From Candidatus Sphingomonas phytovorans (GTDB taxonomy: Bacteria; Pseudomonadota; Alphaproteobacteria; Sphingomonadales; Sphingomonadaceae): 64,000 bases of DNA. The stretch is from contig CP119314.1 in NCBI GenBank assembly GCA_029202385.1, positions 1,056,501 to 1,120,500 of the forward strand. Reading direction: 5' to 3'. Each line of letters starts with the position of its first letter. Positions within the stretch are counted from its first letter, which is position 1. The translations under genes and the position numbers were made by a program. Below, in pieces: positions 33,962 through 43,663 of the stretch. A model generated the notes under the pieces. The model searched no databases. It saw nothing but the letters and a program-made list of their open reading frames with translations, and had not been told where the DNA came from.

Positions 33962-35977
33962 GTGCGTTGTTTTTACGGTCTTCCTCTTGTCGTCCTCCTG
34001 CTACCGGTTCCGGCTGTGGCGCAGACGGTGTCGCCCGACGCTTCGGAGCTCCCCGACATCGTCGTTCTTGGCTCGGGTCTGCCGCTGCCGCCGGGTACCC
34101 CGGCCTATGGATCGGTGGTGATCGACCGCGACCGGTTGAGCGGAGATGCTTCGGGCAGGGTCGAGGACGTGCTGGCCGATGTCGCCGGGCTCCAGCAGTT
34201 CCGCCGATCGGACAGCCGGTCGGCCAATCCGTCGGCGCAGGGCGTGACGCTACGCGCCCTGGGCGGGAACGCATCGAGCCGGGCGCTCGTACTGCTCGAC
34301 GGGATACCGCTTGCCGATCCTTTCTTCGGTTACATTCCGTTCAACGCGCTGGTCGCCGATCGTTTTTCGGGTGTGCGAATCACGCGCGGGGGTGGCGCGG
34401 GAGCATTCGGCGCCGGCGCGGTCGCCGGGACGATCGAACTCGCGAGCGCGACGCGCGTTGACCTTCCGCTGCTCTCCAGCAGCGCTTTCTACGGCAGCTA
34501 CGATTCGCAGAATGTCACGGCGAGCCTGACCCCTGATCTGGGGAGCGGCTTCGTCTCCGTGTCGGGCAAATGGGAGCGGAGCGACGGCTATCGCACCACG
34601 CCCGAATCGCAGCGTACCATTGCCGATTCGCGCGCCCGGTTCGAGGACTGGTCCGGTGGCATCCGCGCGGTCGCGCCGATCGACGCCGAAACCGAGATTC
34701 AGGCGCGGGGCCTTGTCTTCCGCGACAATCGCACCCTGCGTTTCAAGGGTGCCGACAGCAGCTCTGAAGGCCAGGACGCGAGCATCCGCCTGGTCCATCG
34801 CGGCGAGTGGGCGGTCGACGCACTCGCCTATATCCAGGCGCGCAACTTCACCAATAAGGTGATCAGCTCGACCAGTTTCAAGCTGACGCTCGACCAGCGC
34901 AACACGCCGTCGAGCGGGATCGGCGGCAAGATCGAATTGCGGCCGCCGGTCGGTGGTGACCATGTCCTGCGGATCGGCGTCGACGCGCGCCTGGCGGACG
35001 GCGCATTGTTCGAGGATGCCTATAATGCGAGCGGCGCCGTCACCGCCCGGCGCAATGCGGGCGGCAATAGCAGCACGATCGGCACGTTCATCGAGGACGA
35101 CTGGACGATCGGCAATCTCGTGCTGACCGGGGGCGTACGCGGCGATCGCTGGACGATTACCAACGGTTTCTTTCGCGAACTTTCCGGAACGGGTGCGATC
35201 AACAGCGACAAGCGCTTCGCCGATCGCGAGGGTTTCGAGGCCACGGGGCGCGTCGGGGCGTTGTTCCACGCCAGCAGCGCGATTGCGCTTCGCGCGGCGG
35301 GTTATACCGGCTTCCGGCTGCCGACACTCAATGAACTGTACCGACCCTTCACCGTGTTCCCGATCACCACCCTGGCCAACGAGAATCTTGGGCTGGAAAA
35401 ACTGAAGGGCGTCGAAGGCGGGGTCGACCTGACGCCGGCGCCGGGCATTTCGCTTGGCGTCACGGCCTTCTACAATCGGCTGGAGAATGCCATCGCCAAT
35501 GTGACGATCGGCACCAACCTGCGCCAGCGCCGCAATGTCGATGCGATCGTCGCCAAGGGCGTCGAGGTGACGGGCGGTATCCGCCGGGGGGCGGTCTCGC
35601 TCGACGGTTCCTATGCGTTCAGCGACAGCCATGTCCGCGCCTCCGGCAACTCGGCAGGCCTAAACGGCTTCATCCCGGCGCAAAGCCCGCGACACGCGGC
35701 AAGCGCGACCCTTGCCTGGGAACCCAAGGCGGGCCCGTCCCTCTCGACCACGCTGCGCTATGTCGGCAAGCAATATGAGGACGATCTGCAAACCGATGTG
35801 CTGCGCGACGCGTTGACTGTCGACGCAGTCGCGCGCCTGCCGATCGGCCGGCATTTCACGGTGATTGCGCGGGCCGAGAATTTGTTCGACGAAACCATCG
35901 TCACCCGCAACCAGGGCGGGTCGATGGACCTTGGTACGCCGCGCACTCTCTGGATCGGCGTGAAGTTTTCGAGCTGA
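33962..35977 (+). CDS. TonB-dependent receptor
   Basis: A 671-residue outer-membrane receptor with signal peptide (MRCFYGLPLVVLLLPVPAVAQ), a likely TonB box (DIVVLGSG), a plug domain (about 40-150, with GRVEDVLADVAGLQQF and ALVLLDGIPLADP) and a beta-barrel ending in the aromatic WIGVKFSS strand. It takes up a ferric siderophore, vitamin or other large ligand; the ligand cannot be told. It starts at GTG 33962 behind GAAGAGGA. Isolated and convergent with the kinase-like gene, three bases apart. Confidence 0.9.
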   Translation: MRCFYGLPLVVLLLPVPAVAQTVSPDASELPDIVVLGSGLPLPPGTPAYGSVVIDRDRLSGDASGRVEDVLADVAGLQQFRRSDSRSANPSAQGVTLRALGGNASSRALVLLDGIPLADPFFGYIPFNALVADRFSGVRITRGGGAGAFGAGAVAGTIELASATRVDLPLLSSSAFYGSYDSQNVTASLTPDLGSGFVSVSGKWERSDGYRTTPESQRTIADSRARFEDWSGGIRAVAPIDAETEIQARGLVFRDNRTLRFKGADSSSEGQDASIRLVHRGEWAVDALAYIQARNFTNKVISSTSFKLTLDQRNTPSSGIGGKIELRPPVGGDHVLRIGVDARLADGALFEDAYNASGAVTARRNAGGNSSTIGTFIEDDWTIGNLVLTGGVRGDRWTITNGFFRELSGTGAINSDKRFADREGFEATGRVGALFHASSAIALRAAGYTGFRLPTLNELYRPFTVFPITTLANENLGLEKLKGVEGGVDLTPAPGISLGVTAFYNRLENAIANVTIGTNLRQRRNVDAIVAKGVEVTGGIRRGAVSLDGSYAFSDSHVRASGNSAGLNGFIPAQSPRHAASATLAWEPKAGPSLSTTLRYVGKQYEDDLQTDVLRDALTVDAVARLPIGRHFTVIARAENLFDETIVTRNQGGSMDLGTPRTLWIGVKFSS

Positions 35978-35980
35978 CTG

Positions 35981-37330
35981 TCAGGCGGTCGGCGGCGCGG
36001 CGGGCAGGATCACCGTCACCCGCAGCCCGCCGATCGGGGATCGGCTCGCCTCGATCCGCCCATGATGCGCCTCGACGATTGCCTGCGCGGTCGCAAGGCC
36101 AAGGCCGGAGGTCATCACCGACTCGCCCGGTTCGGTGCTGGTGCGGTAGAAGGGCTCGAACAATTCCTGCGCCAGTCCGACATCGATCCCGGGCGCGCTG
36201 TCGTCGATGATCAGCCGCCACGCGTTGCGTTGCCCTTCAAGCCCGAGCAGGATTCGCCCGCCGCCGGGCGTGTAGCGCAGGCTGTTCTCGATCAGCGCGG
36301 TGAAGAGCTGTTCGATCCGTGGGCCATCCCATTTCACCGGGATGGTCGCCTGGGGAAGGTCGCCGGGCTCCAGCGTCACATTCTGGGCCATCGCGCGCTT
36401 GCTGCTCGTCCAGATCGCATTGTGGATCAACGCGCGGGGATCGACTGTCGCGAACCGGACCGGCAGGCGGCCGAGATCGGCGAGCGCGACGGCGTGGAGG
36501 TCCTCCGCCATCTCGCCCAGGCGGCGAACGCCTTCAACGACTTCCTCGAACGCTTCGGCATCGGTTGGCGGTGAATCCGCGCGGATGGCCGCGAGCCGCC
36601 CGGCCAGGGCATGGACCGGCTTGCGCAATTCCTCGGAAACCGAGACCAGCCAGGTACGCCGCGCCGTTTCGAGCCGGTCGAACGACCGGGCGATCCGGCC
36701 CAGATTGCGCATGGTCCCACGCGTTTCGGACGGCCCGCTCTCGGTGACGTCCGCGTCATAATCGCCTTGCGCGATGGCGCGACTCGCACGGTACAGGGCC
36801 AGTTGAGGTCCGGCCCAGCGGCTTGCGATGAAATAGCCGGCAACCAGAAGGATCAGGAAGATCGTGCTCATCGCAACGACGATGCCGATCACCTGGTTCC
36901 TGATGAAGGCGAAGCTCGCGGCGTTGGCCGGCGGCGCGCGCACGATCCGGGCGAGCGCGACCACCCGGCCGTCGAGCTTGACGGGACGTTCGGCGCGCAC
37001 CCGCTCTCCACTGGTGGCTGGTCCCGCGATGTGGGCGCCGGTTGAGCTGACCAGCTCGACCCGGTCGCGCAACGGCGCCGCCGGATCGCCCGCCAGGCTG
37101 TTTTCCCTGAAGCTTGATTGCACGACCTGCAGCGCGTTCGCCACCGGAACACCTGCCTTGAGTTCTGCCCCAAGCAATGTCGTCATCGCGGTCAGGGCCT
37201 GCCGGTCCTGCGCCTCCATATAGGCGGTATTGCCACGATTGAGATTCCACACGAGGACGGTGCCGGGGAGGACAGCCGCAAGAAGCGCCTGACCCGCCAG
37301 CAGCAGGAACAGTCCGGCGAACAACCGCAC
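35981..37330 (-). CDS. Histidine-kinase-like protein lacking the phospho-acceptor His
   Basis: About 449 residues: an N-terminal helix (FAGLFLLLAGQALLAAV), a periplasmic domain, a second helix (IVVAMSTIFLILLVAGYFIA), HAMP, DHp and HATPase regions. The X-box reads VSVSEELRKPVHALAG: Glu (codon 36632-36634, about residue 233) stands where the phosphorylated His of SHELRTP should be. The N box (LIENSLRYTPGGG) and G2 box (GLGLATAQAIVEAHHG) look sound, but G1 is DSAPGID with Ala for Gly. No response regulator lies nearby. GTG 37330, with a good GGGGAG site, is preferred over GTG 37417. Likely a pseudokinase or reshaped sensor. Confidence 0.8.
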   Translation of the reverse strand: MRLFAGLFLLLAGQALLAAVLPGTVLVWNLNRGNTAYMEAQDRQALTAMTTLLGAELKAGVPVANALQVVQSSFRENSLAGDPAAPLRDRVELVSSTGAHIAGPATSGERVRAERPVKLDGRVVALARIVRAPPANAASFAFIRNQVIGIVVAMSTIFLILLVAGYFIASRWAGPQLALYRASRAIAQGDYDADVTESGPSETRGTMRNLGRIARSFDRLETARRTWLVSVSEELRKPVHALAGRLAAIRADSPPTDAEAFEEVVEGVRRLGEMAEDLHAVALADLGRLPVRFATVDPRALIHNAIWTSSKRAMAQNVTLEPGDLPQATIPVKWDGPRIEQLFTALIENSLRYTPGGGRILLGLEGQRNAWRLIIDDSAPGIDVGLAQELFEPFYRTSTEPGESVMTSGLGLATAQAIVEAHHGRIEASRSPIGGLRVTVILPAAPPTA

Positions 37331-37426
37331 GATTTTCTCCCCCGAGGGCGGCAGGGCCGCCGCCCGTCGCGTAGCGTGAATGGCGGACGGAAACAATCTG
37401 GTTCCCGGCCGATTCACTACGTCCCG

Positions 37427-38194
37427 CTAAGGGGTCGCGGCGGCCACCGCAGCGAGCACTGCCTCCACATATTCGGGTCGGCAGATCAGCACGTCGGGAA
37501 GCAGGGGGTCGGCGCAATTATAGACGAGTGGGCTGCCATCGATCCGTGACGCATGGAGCCCGGCGGCCTGCGCCACCGCGACCGGCGCGCAATTGTCCCA
37601 CTCATATTGCCCGCCCGCATGGAGATAGATTTCAGCTCGCCCCTCAACCACGGCCATCGCCTTGGCACCGGCCGAGCCCATCGGAACCAGCTCGGCGTCG
37701 AGCGTCTTCGCCACGCGCTGGACGATTTCGTGGGCGCGAGTCCGGCTGACGACCATGCGCGGCCTCGCGGGAAGCGGGGGGAATGCCGGGGGAGCATCAT
37801 CAGTCACGAATATCTGGTGAGTCGCGGGCAAGGCGACGGCGCCTGCCACCGGCACCCCGTCGACTGCCAGTCCGATATGTACCGCCCAATCCTCGCGTCG
37901 CTCGCCGAATTCACGGGTGCCGTCGAGCGGATCGACCACCCACACCCGGCTTGCGGCGCACCGGCTGCGATCATCAGCCGCTTCTTCCGACAGGATGAAA
38001 TCGTCGGGCCGGGCGGCGCGTAGGCGATCGAGGATCAGCGTGTTCGCTTCAGCGTCACCGCGTCGCTTCAAATCGCCATCGGCGCAATTGCCGGCAACGC
38101 AGAGGGTGCGCAGCAGCGCAGCCGCGTCAAGCGCTACCGAGCGGGCGACTTCGGCGTCCGTTTCCACTGCAGGCGTCACAGGTCGGGGCTCCAT
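37427..38194 (-). CDS. cysQ: 3'(2'),5'-bisphosphate nucleotidase CysQ
   Basis: A 255-residue Mg-dependent phosphatase of the inositol monophosphatase fold. The signature DPLDGTREF and the SEEAADD acidic motif supply the metal ligands, and [19 protein letters not shown] is the second motif. It removes 3'-phosphoadenosine 5'-phosphate, the by-product of sulfate assimilation. It is the last gene of a minus-strand cysD-cysNC-cysQ operon and overlaps the cysNC end by 19 bases. Confidence 0.94.
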   Translation of the reverse strand: MEPRPVTPAVETDAEVARSVALDAAALLRTLCVAGNCADGDLKRRGDAEANTLILDRLRAARPDDFILSEEAADDRSRCAASRVWVVDPLDGTREFGERREDWAVHIGLAVDGVPVAGAVALPATHQIFVTDDAPPAFPPLPARPRMVVSRTRAHEIVQRVAKTLDAELVPMGSAGAKAMAVVEGRAEIYLHAGGQYEWDNCAPVAVAQAAGLHASRIDGSPLVYNCADPLLPDVLICRPEYVEAVLAAVAAATP

Positions 38195-40113
38195 ACGCCC
38201 ATGATATGTTCGACGATCCGTTCCGCCGCCGCTTCCGGGCTCTCGCGGGTTGTGTCGACCCGGACCTCAGGGCGCTCGGGCGCTTCATAGGGGCTGGAGA
38301 TACCGGTGAAATGAGCGATCTCGCCACTGCGTGCCTTGGCGTAGAGGCCTTTCACATCGCGCCGTTCAGCTTCCGCGAGCGGGGTATCGACGAAAATCTC
38401 GACGAACTCGCCATGCGGCAGCATCGACCGCACCAGCTCGCGCTCCGCCTTGAAGGGCGAGATGAAAGCGGTCAGCACGATCAGCCCGGCATCGGCCATC
38501 AGCTTGGCGACCTCACCGATGCGGCGGACATTCTCGATCCGGTCGGCATCGGTGAACCCGAGATCCTTGTTCAGTCCGTGGCGGATATTGTCGCCGTCGA
38601 GCAGGAAGCTGTGGCGGCCCTGCGCATGGAGCTTCTTCTCGACCAGATTGGCGATGGTCGACTTGCCCGATCCGGACAAGCCGGTGAACCAGAGTACCTT
38701 GGGATTCTGGCCCTTTTGCGCGGCATGCGCCTGGCGGGTCACATCGATCGCCTGCCAATGGACGTTCTGCGCACGGCGAAGCGAATAGGTCAGCATGCCC
38801 GCCGCGACCGTGGCATTGGTCGCACGGTCGATCAGGATGAAGCCACCTAGATCGCTGCCGTCACTGAACGCCTCGAAGACGATCGGCCGGTCGGTGTAAA
38901 GCTGGGCGACGCCGATATCGTTGAGGCCGAGGGTTTTCACCGACAATTCCGCGAGCGTGTTTACGTCGACGGCATAGTCCGGCGGCTGAACGGTCGCGCC
39001 GACCGTCTGGGTGCCGATCTTCATCCAGTAGGTGCGGCCAGGAAGAAGCTGATCTTCCGTCATCCAGACGATCGTCGCCTTGAACTGGTCGGCGACCTCG
39101 GGCGGGGAAGAGGCGGCGGCGATCACGTCGCCGCGCGAGCAATCGACCTCGTCGGTCAAGGTCAGCGTCACGGATTGACCCGCCACGGCCTGGTCGAGAT
39201 CGCCGCCGCCCTCCTTTCCCGGCATGGTGACGATCCGCGCGACCTTGCTGGTCTTGCCCGAGGGCAGGAGACGCACGGCATCGCCTGGGCGCACGATGCC
39301 TGAGGCGATCATGCCGGCGAAGCCGCGGAAATCGAGATCGGGGCGGTTGACCCATTGCACCGGCAGACGGAACGCACGGTCCTGTGCTGCGTCCGTGCCG
39401 AGCGGCACGGTTTCGAGATGCTCGATCAGCGAGGGGCCAGTGTACCAGTCCATCGCTTCGGACCGCGACGCGATATTGTCGCCGGCCAGGCCCGAAATCG
39501 GGATAGCGGTGAAGCTTTCGATCCCGATCGAGTCGGCAAAGGCGCGGTAATCGGCGACGATCGCGTCGAAGGCGGCCTGATCATACCCCACCAGATCCAT
39601 CTTGTTCACCGCGAGCACGATGTGACGGATACCAAGCAGATTGACGAGATAAGAGTGGCGGCGAGTCTGGGTCAGCACGCCCTTGCGCGCGTCGATCAGG
39701 ATCGCGGCGAGATCGGCGGTCGAGGCACCGGTCACCATGTTGCGCGTATATTGTTCATGGCCGGGCGTGTCGGCGACGATGAACTTGCGCTTCTCCGTAG
39801 CGAAGAAGCGATAGGCGACATCGATCGTGATGCCCTGCTCGCGCTCGGCGGCGAGACCGTCGACGAGGAGGGCGAAATCGATATTCTGGCCCTGAGTGCC
39901 GACGCGCTTGCTGTCCGCTTCAAGCGCGGCGAGCTGGTCCTCGAAGATCATCTTCGAATCGTAGAGCAGGCGGCCGATCAGGGTGGACTTGCCGTCGTCG
40001 ACCGAGCCGCAGGTGATGAAGCGCAGCAGGGACTTGTTCTGGTGCAGCACCAGATAGGCGTCGATGTCCGAGGCGATAAGGTCGTCGGTTTGGTAGGAAG
40101 GTGCGGAGGCCAT
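38176..40113 (-). CDS. cysN: Bifunctional sulfate adenylyltransferase subunit 1/APS kinase
   Basis: A 645-residue fusion. The N-terminal CysN part (to about 440) is a GTPase with P-loop [29 protein letters not shown] and NKMDL. The C-terminal CysC part (about 455-645) is adenylylsulfate kinase with [19 protein letters not shown] and [16 protein letters not shown]. Together with CysD it makes APS and then PAPS. Start ATG shares a base with the cysD stop (TGATG), so translation is coupled. The fused form is common in alpha- and gammaproteobacteria, often called CysNC. Confidence 0.97.
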   Translation of the reverse strand: MASAPSYQTDDLIASDIDAYLVLHQNKSLLRFITCGSVDDGKSTLIGRLLYDSKMIFEDQLAALEADSKRVGTQGQNIDFALLVDGLAAEREQGITIDVAYRFFATEKRKFIVADTPGHEQYTRNMVTGASTADLAAILIDARKGVLTQTRRHSYLVNLLGIRHIVLAVNKMDLVGYDQAAFDAIVADYRAFADSIGIESFTAIPISGLAGDNIASRSEAMDWYTGPSLIEHLETVPLGTDAAQDRAFRLPVQWVNRPDLDFRGFAGMIASGIVRPGDAVRLLPSGKTSKVARIVTMPGKEGGGDLDQAVAGQSVTLTLTDEVDCSRGDVIAAASSPPEVADQFKATIVWMTEDQLLPGRTYWMKIGTQTVGATVQPPDYAVDVNTLAELSVKTLGLNDIGVAQLYTDRPIVFEAFSDGSDLGGFILIDRATNATVAAGMLTYSLRRAQNVHWQAIDVTRQAHAAQKGQNPKVLWFTGLSGSGKSTIANLVEKKLHAQGRHSFLLDGDNIRHGLNKDLGFTDADRIENVRRIGEVAKLMADAGLIVLTAFISPFKAERELVRSMLPHGEFVEIFVDTPLAEAERRDVKGLYAKARSGEIAHFTGISSPYEAPERPEVRVDTTRESPEAAAERIVEHIMGVWSPDL

Positions 40114-41015
40114 CAGAAATACCCCTCCGCCTTCTTCTTCTCCATGCTGGCCGTCTGATCATGGTCGATTGCGCGGCCCTGGCGTTCGCTGGTGGTGGTC
40201 AGCAGCATCTCCTGGATCACTTCCGACAGGGTCGCCGCCTCGCTCTCCACCGCGCCGGTCAGCGGATAGCAGCCGAGCGTGCGGAAACGGATTGAGCGTT
40301 CGACCGGTACCTCACCGGGGTTCAACCGGAAGCGGTCGTCATCGACCATCAGCAACAGGCCGTCGCGCTCCACCGTCGGGCGAGGGGCTGACAGATACAG
40401 CGGCACGATCTCGATGTCCTCGGCAAGGATGTATTGCCAGATATCGAGTTCGGTCCAGTTGGAGATGGGGAAGACGCGCATGCTCTCGCCGCGGTTCTTG
40501 CGGGCATTATAGAGCTTCCACAACTCCGGCCGCTGGTTCTTGGGGTCCCATCGCTGATGGGCCGAGCGGAAGCTGAAGATGCGTTCCTTCGCCCGGCTCT
40601 TCTCCTCGTCCCGCCGCGCGCCGCCAAAGGCCGCGTCGAAGCCGTATTTCTCCAGCGCCTGCTTCAGCCCTTCCGTCTTCCACATGTCGGTATGGAGGCT
40701 GCCATGGTCGAACGGGTTGATCCCGCGCGCCTCCGCTTCGGGATTGCGATGGACGATCAGGTCCATGCCGGCCTTGGCAGCTGCACGATCGCGCAGGGCA
40801 TACATGTCGCGGAACTTCCACGTCGTATCGACATGGAGCAGCGGGAAGGGCGGGGGCGCCGGGAAGAATGCCTTGCGCGCGAGGTGCAGCATCACCGCGG
40901 AATCCTTGCCCACCGAATAGAGCATGACCGGGCGTTCCGCCTCGGCCACCACTTCGCGCATGATGTGGATGCTCTCGGCTTCGAGGCGCTGGAGATGGGT
41001 CAGGGCGACGTTCAT
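40113..41015 (-). CDS. cysD: Sulfate adenylyltransferase subunit 2
   Basis: A 300-residue PP-loop ATPase, the catalytic subunit that makes adenosine 5'-phosphosulfate. The PP motif is [14 protein letters not shown]; further blocks are [17 protein letters not shown] and [19 protein letters not shown]. The ATG at 41015 gives the family start ([21 protein letters not shown] minus length), so the 13-residue upstream extension is dropped. First gene of the operon with cysNC and cysQ. Confidence 0.97.
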   Translation of the reverse strand: MNVALTHLQRLEAESIHIMREVVAEAERPVMLYSVGKDSAVMLHLARKAFFPAPPPFPLLHVDTTWKFRDMYALRDRAAAKAGMDLIVHRNPEAEARGINPFDHGSLHTDMWKTEGLKQALEKYGFDAAFGGARRDEEKSRAKERIFSFRSAHQRWDPKNQRPELWKLYNARKNRGESMRVFPISNWTELDIWQYILAEDIEIVPLYLSAPRPTVERDGLLLMVDDDRFRLNPGEVPVERSIRFRTLGCYPLTGAVESEAATLSEVIQEMLLTTTSERQGRAIDHDQTASMEKKKAEGYF

Positions 41016-41108
41016 TGTCGTCCAGATAGTGGCGTAAGCGCCAAGCGCGATCAACTTATCCTGTTGGCGGTTAAAGTTGCCTCGCTGCGCTCGCGGGCAA
41101 AAGCGCGC

Positions 41109-41339
41109 TCATTCCGAGCGGGAACGCTCGACCGAATCCAGGATACGCGCGCCGGCCATGAAGACGGCGATCGGGCAGACAGCAAACAGCATCCAGCCGC
41201 CGAGGCCCGGATATTGGTGAAGGTAATGGACGCCGCGTTCCACCGCACCGAGACCGAGGCCGTAGATGACCGCGAACGCCTCGAATTTGGTCTTGATGAC
41301 GAATAGCCGGGAAAATTTCGTCCACATGCCGGTCATCAA
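41109..41339 (-). CDS. Small conserved membrane protein, 76 residues
   Basis: Two predicted membrane helices (FEAFAVIYGLGLGAVERGVH and GWMLFAVCPIAVFMAGARIL) after a basic N-terminus (FSRLFVIKTKFEA). I recall homologs of this layout in other sphingomonads, without a known function. The start may be ATG 41339 or the fifth codon. It lies 93 bases upstream of cysD on the same strand but probably forms its own unit. Confidence 0.65.
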   Translation of the reverse strand: MMTGMWTKFSRLFVIKTKFEAFAVIYGLGLGAVERGVHYLHQYPGLGGWMLFAVCPIAVFMAGARILDSVERSRSE

Positions 41340-41392
41340 GCAATGACCGGGCCAATGGCGGATTTCCGCGATTCAACGCTTAATGAATATGG

Positions 41393-42646
41393 TTAGCTGT
41401 CAATTAACTCGACAATGCCAAGCGCTTCCAGCAGCGCCGTGCGGGCACGCTCGATCATGCCGACCAGCGCCGGATCGGCAATCGCGGCATGGGGAATTTC
41501 CTCCGGCCAGTGGCGTTCGACGACGCTTGCGATCAGATCGAGCCTGGCATCGTCCATCAGGAAACGCGGGTCGATCGTCGCCGGGTCAGCCACCACGCGC
41601 AGGCGAAGGCAGGCGGGGCCGCCGCCATTGGCCATCGACTGGCGGACATCGACCACTTCGAGCCGCCGGATCGGGCCGTTGCCCGCGATCATCTCCTGCA
41701 GCCAGGTCCAGACTGCTTCATTCTCACGCGCTTCCTCGGGCAGGATCAGCGCCATGGCGCCATCCGGCAGGGTCACGAGCTGAGCATTGAACAGATAGGA
41801 GGAAACGGCGTCGACCAGGCTCACGCGCGCCGCTGGGACCTCGACGATCTCGACTTCGGGCATCATGCCGCGCAGATCGGCGTAGAAGCGCTTCTTGTCG
41901 GCGAAAGCCTGTTCGTGCGCGAACAGCACCCGTTCATTGGCGACGGCGACCACGTCATTGTGGAAGGCACCGGCCGCGATGGCGTCTTCCGACTGCTCCA
42001 CGAACAGCGTGTAGCCAGCGTCGAGCCGGTGCCGCCGCGCGACCGCCATGCTTGCCTCGCGATGCTGGCGGGCGGGGAAGGGACCGCCCGAGACGCCGTA
42101 GACGAAGACCTCGACACCCGGCTGGCCGTGGGTCGCGCATAGCCGCATGTGGTTGGCCGCCCCCTCGTCGCCGAACGGCGCGGGAACCGGGCCGTGCACG
42201 GTGAACGCCGGATTAGCGAAGGCGACGCGCAACTGGGCCAGCGTGCCGGGCCATTCATGGCTGCGGTGCGGCATGGTCACGAGATTGGCGACCGAGAGGT
42301 GACAGCGGCCATCGGCGGTGTCCGATGCGGGCGAGACCGTCGCGGCATTGGCGGCCCACATCGCCGAGGCGGAAAGTGCCTGGGCCTGGAGGTGCGGCGC
42401 GGCCTCGGCATAGCTGGTCGCGATGCTGTCGAGCCAGCCATGGTCGGGGCGGGCGAGCGGCAGCAAGATGCCTTGGGTCAGCCCGAGCGCGAGGTTCGAG
42501 CGCATCTTGGCGATGCCTTCAAGCGCGGCACGGCGGGGGGCCGCGACCTTGCCGGCATTGCGAGTCGCGGCAAGATTGCCATGGCTGAGGCCGGCATAAT
42601 TGTGGCTCGGGCCGATCAGGCCGTCGAAATTGATCTCGGTCAGCAT
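41393..42646 (-). CDS. astB: N-succinylarginine dihydrolase
   Basis: A 417-residue guanidino-modifying enzyme that hydrolyses N2-succinylarginine to N2-succinylornithine, CO2 and ammonia in the arginine succinyltransferase pathway. It begins MLTEINFDGLIGPSHNYAGL, the AstB signature, and the catalytic Cys is in ANGGGPACLRLRV (about residue 341-353). His in GAFHNDVVAVANE is the base. It is directly after astA on the minus strand with no gap. Confidence 0.97.
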   Translation of the reverse strand: MLTEINFDGLIGPSHNYAGLSHGNLAATRNAGKVAAPRRAALEGIAKMRSNLALGLTQGILLPLARPDHGWLDSIATSYAEAAPHLQAQALSASAMWAANAATVSPASDTADGRCHLSVANLVTMPHRSHEWPGTLAQLRVAFANPAFTVHGPVPAPFGDEGAANHMRLCATHGQPGVEVFVYGVSGGPFPARQHREASMAVARRHRLDAGYTLFVEQSEDAIAAGAFHNDVVAVANERVLFAHEQAFADKKRFYADLRGMMPEVEIVEVPAARVSLVDAVSSYLFNAQLVTLPDGAMALILPEEARENEAVWTWLQEMIAGNGPIRRLEVVDVRQSMANGGGPACLRLRVVADPATIDPRFLMDDARLDLIASVVERHWPEEIPHAAIADPALVGMIERARTALLEALGIVELIDS

Positions 42647-43663
42647 TCAGGCGCGTCCAACATGGCTGATCTCTTCGTTCTCGGTGATGCCCAGCGCCGC
42701 GGCGCAGGTGCGATCGATTGCGACTCCGTCGCCACAGGTGCGTACCCTGCCATAGGCGCTGCGGAAATCCGCCAGCGTTCCCGTTGCGACCAGGGCAGCG
42801 TCGCCGCCATCCTCGTCGATAGCGGCGACGTGGGAAACATGGGCCTCGCGGATCGTGCGGACATTGTCCGTCTTCGAAGTCATGGTCGGACCACCGTCGA
42901 AGATGTCGATATAATTCTCGAAGGCGAAGCCCTCATTCTCAAGCATCCGCATCGCGGCGCGGCCGGACGGGTGCGGAAGGCCGATCGAGGCGCGTGCCGA
43001 CTCCGACAGCATCGCCACATAGATCGGATGCTTGGGGAAGAGATCGGCGATGAACTGGTGCCCGCGCACCGCGTTGAACTGGTCCGCGTCCTGGAAGTTC
43101 ATACCGAAGAAACGGCCGGCAAGACCGTCCCAGAAGGGCGATCCGCCCGCTTCGTCGATGACTCCGCGCAGTTCGGCCAGAATACGGTCGGCGAAGCGCG
43201 CGCGGTGGCGCGCGATGAACAGATAACGGCTGCGCGCGAGCAGCATGCCGAGGCCACCGGCGCGCTCGCCGGGATGGAGGAACAGGCCGCCGACCTCGCT
43301 GCATCCTTCTAGATCGGTGGTGAGCGACAGCATATCGGCACGGAAGGTCCGGCCAAGCTCCGCGCTGTGCTGGGCCAGCGTGCCGATGCGATAGCTGTAG
43401 AAGGGATAGCGCTGGCCGACCTGGGTGAAGATCTGGCAGGTGCCGCGCACTTCGCCCGTCGCGACATTTTCCAGCACCAGCACGAACAGGTCGTCGGCGA
43501 GGCTGTCGTCGGCGCGCGCAAACGCATCATGGCTGCGGGCGAGCTTGGTTTTCAATGCCGCGCGATCGGCTGGCAGATTGGTGAAGCCCCCCCCGGTGAG
43601 TTTGGCCATCTCGTAGAGCGGCTGCAAATCCTCGTCGCGCGCGGATCGGATACGGAAGGTCAT
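42647..43663 (-). CDS. astA: Arginine N-succinyltransferase
   Basis: A 338-residue AstA enzyme that transfers succinyl from succinyl-CoA to arginine, the first step of arginine catabolism through succinylated intermediates. Blocks include MTFRIRSARDEDLQPLYEMA, GGLFLHPGERAGGLGMLLARS and the C-terminal FGRVRTCGDGV-type segment (AYGRVRTCGDGVAID). The ATG at 43663 overlaps the stop of the M20 hydrolase gene. The open frame continues upstream but only as shadow sequence. The single-gene form suggests AstA homodimers rather than AruF/AruG. Confidence 0.95.
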   Translation of the reverse strand: MTFRIRSARDEDLQPLYEMAKLTGGGFTNLPADRAALKTKLARSHDAFARADDSLADDLFVLVLENVATGEVRGTCQIFTQVGQRYPFYSYRIGTLAQHSAELGRTFRADMLSLTTDLEGCSEVGGLFLHPGERAGGLGMLLARSRYLFIARHRARFADRILAELRGVIDEAGGSPFWDGLAGRFFGMNFQDADQFNAVRGHQFIADLFPKHPIYVAMLSESARASIGLPHPSGRAAMRMLENEGFAFENYIDIFDGGPTMTSKTDNVRTIREAHVSHVAAIDEDGGDAALVATGTLADFRSAYGRVRTCGDGVAIDRTCAAALGITENEEISHVGRA

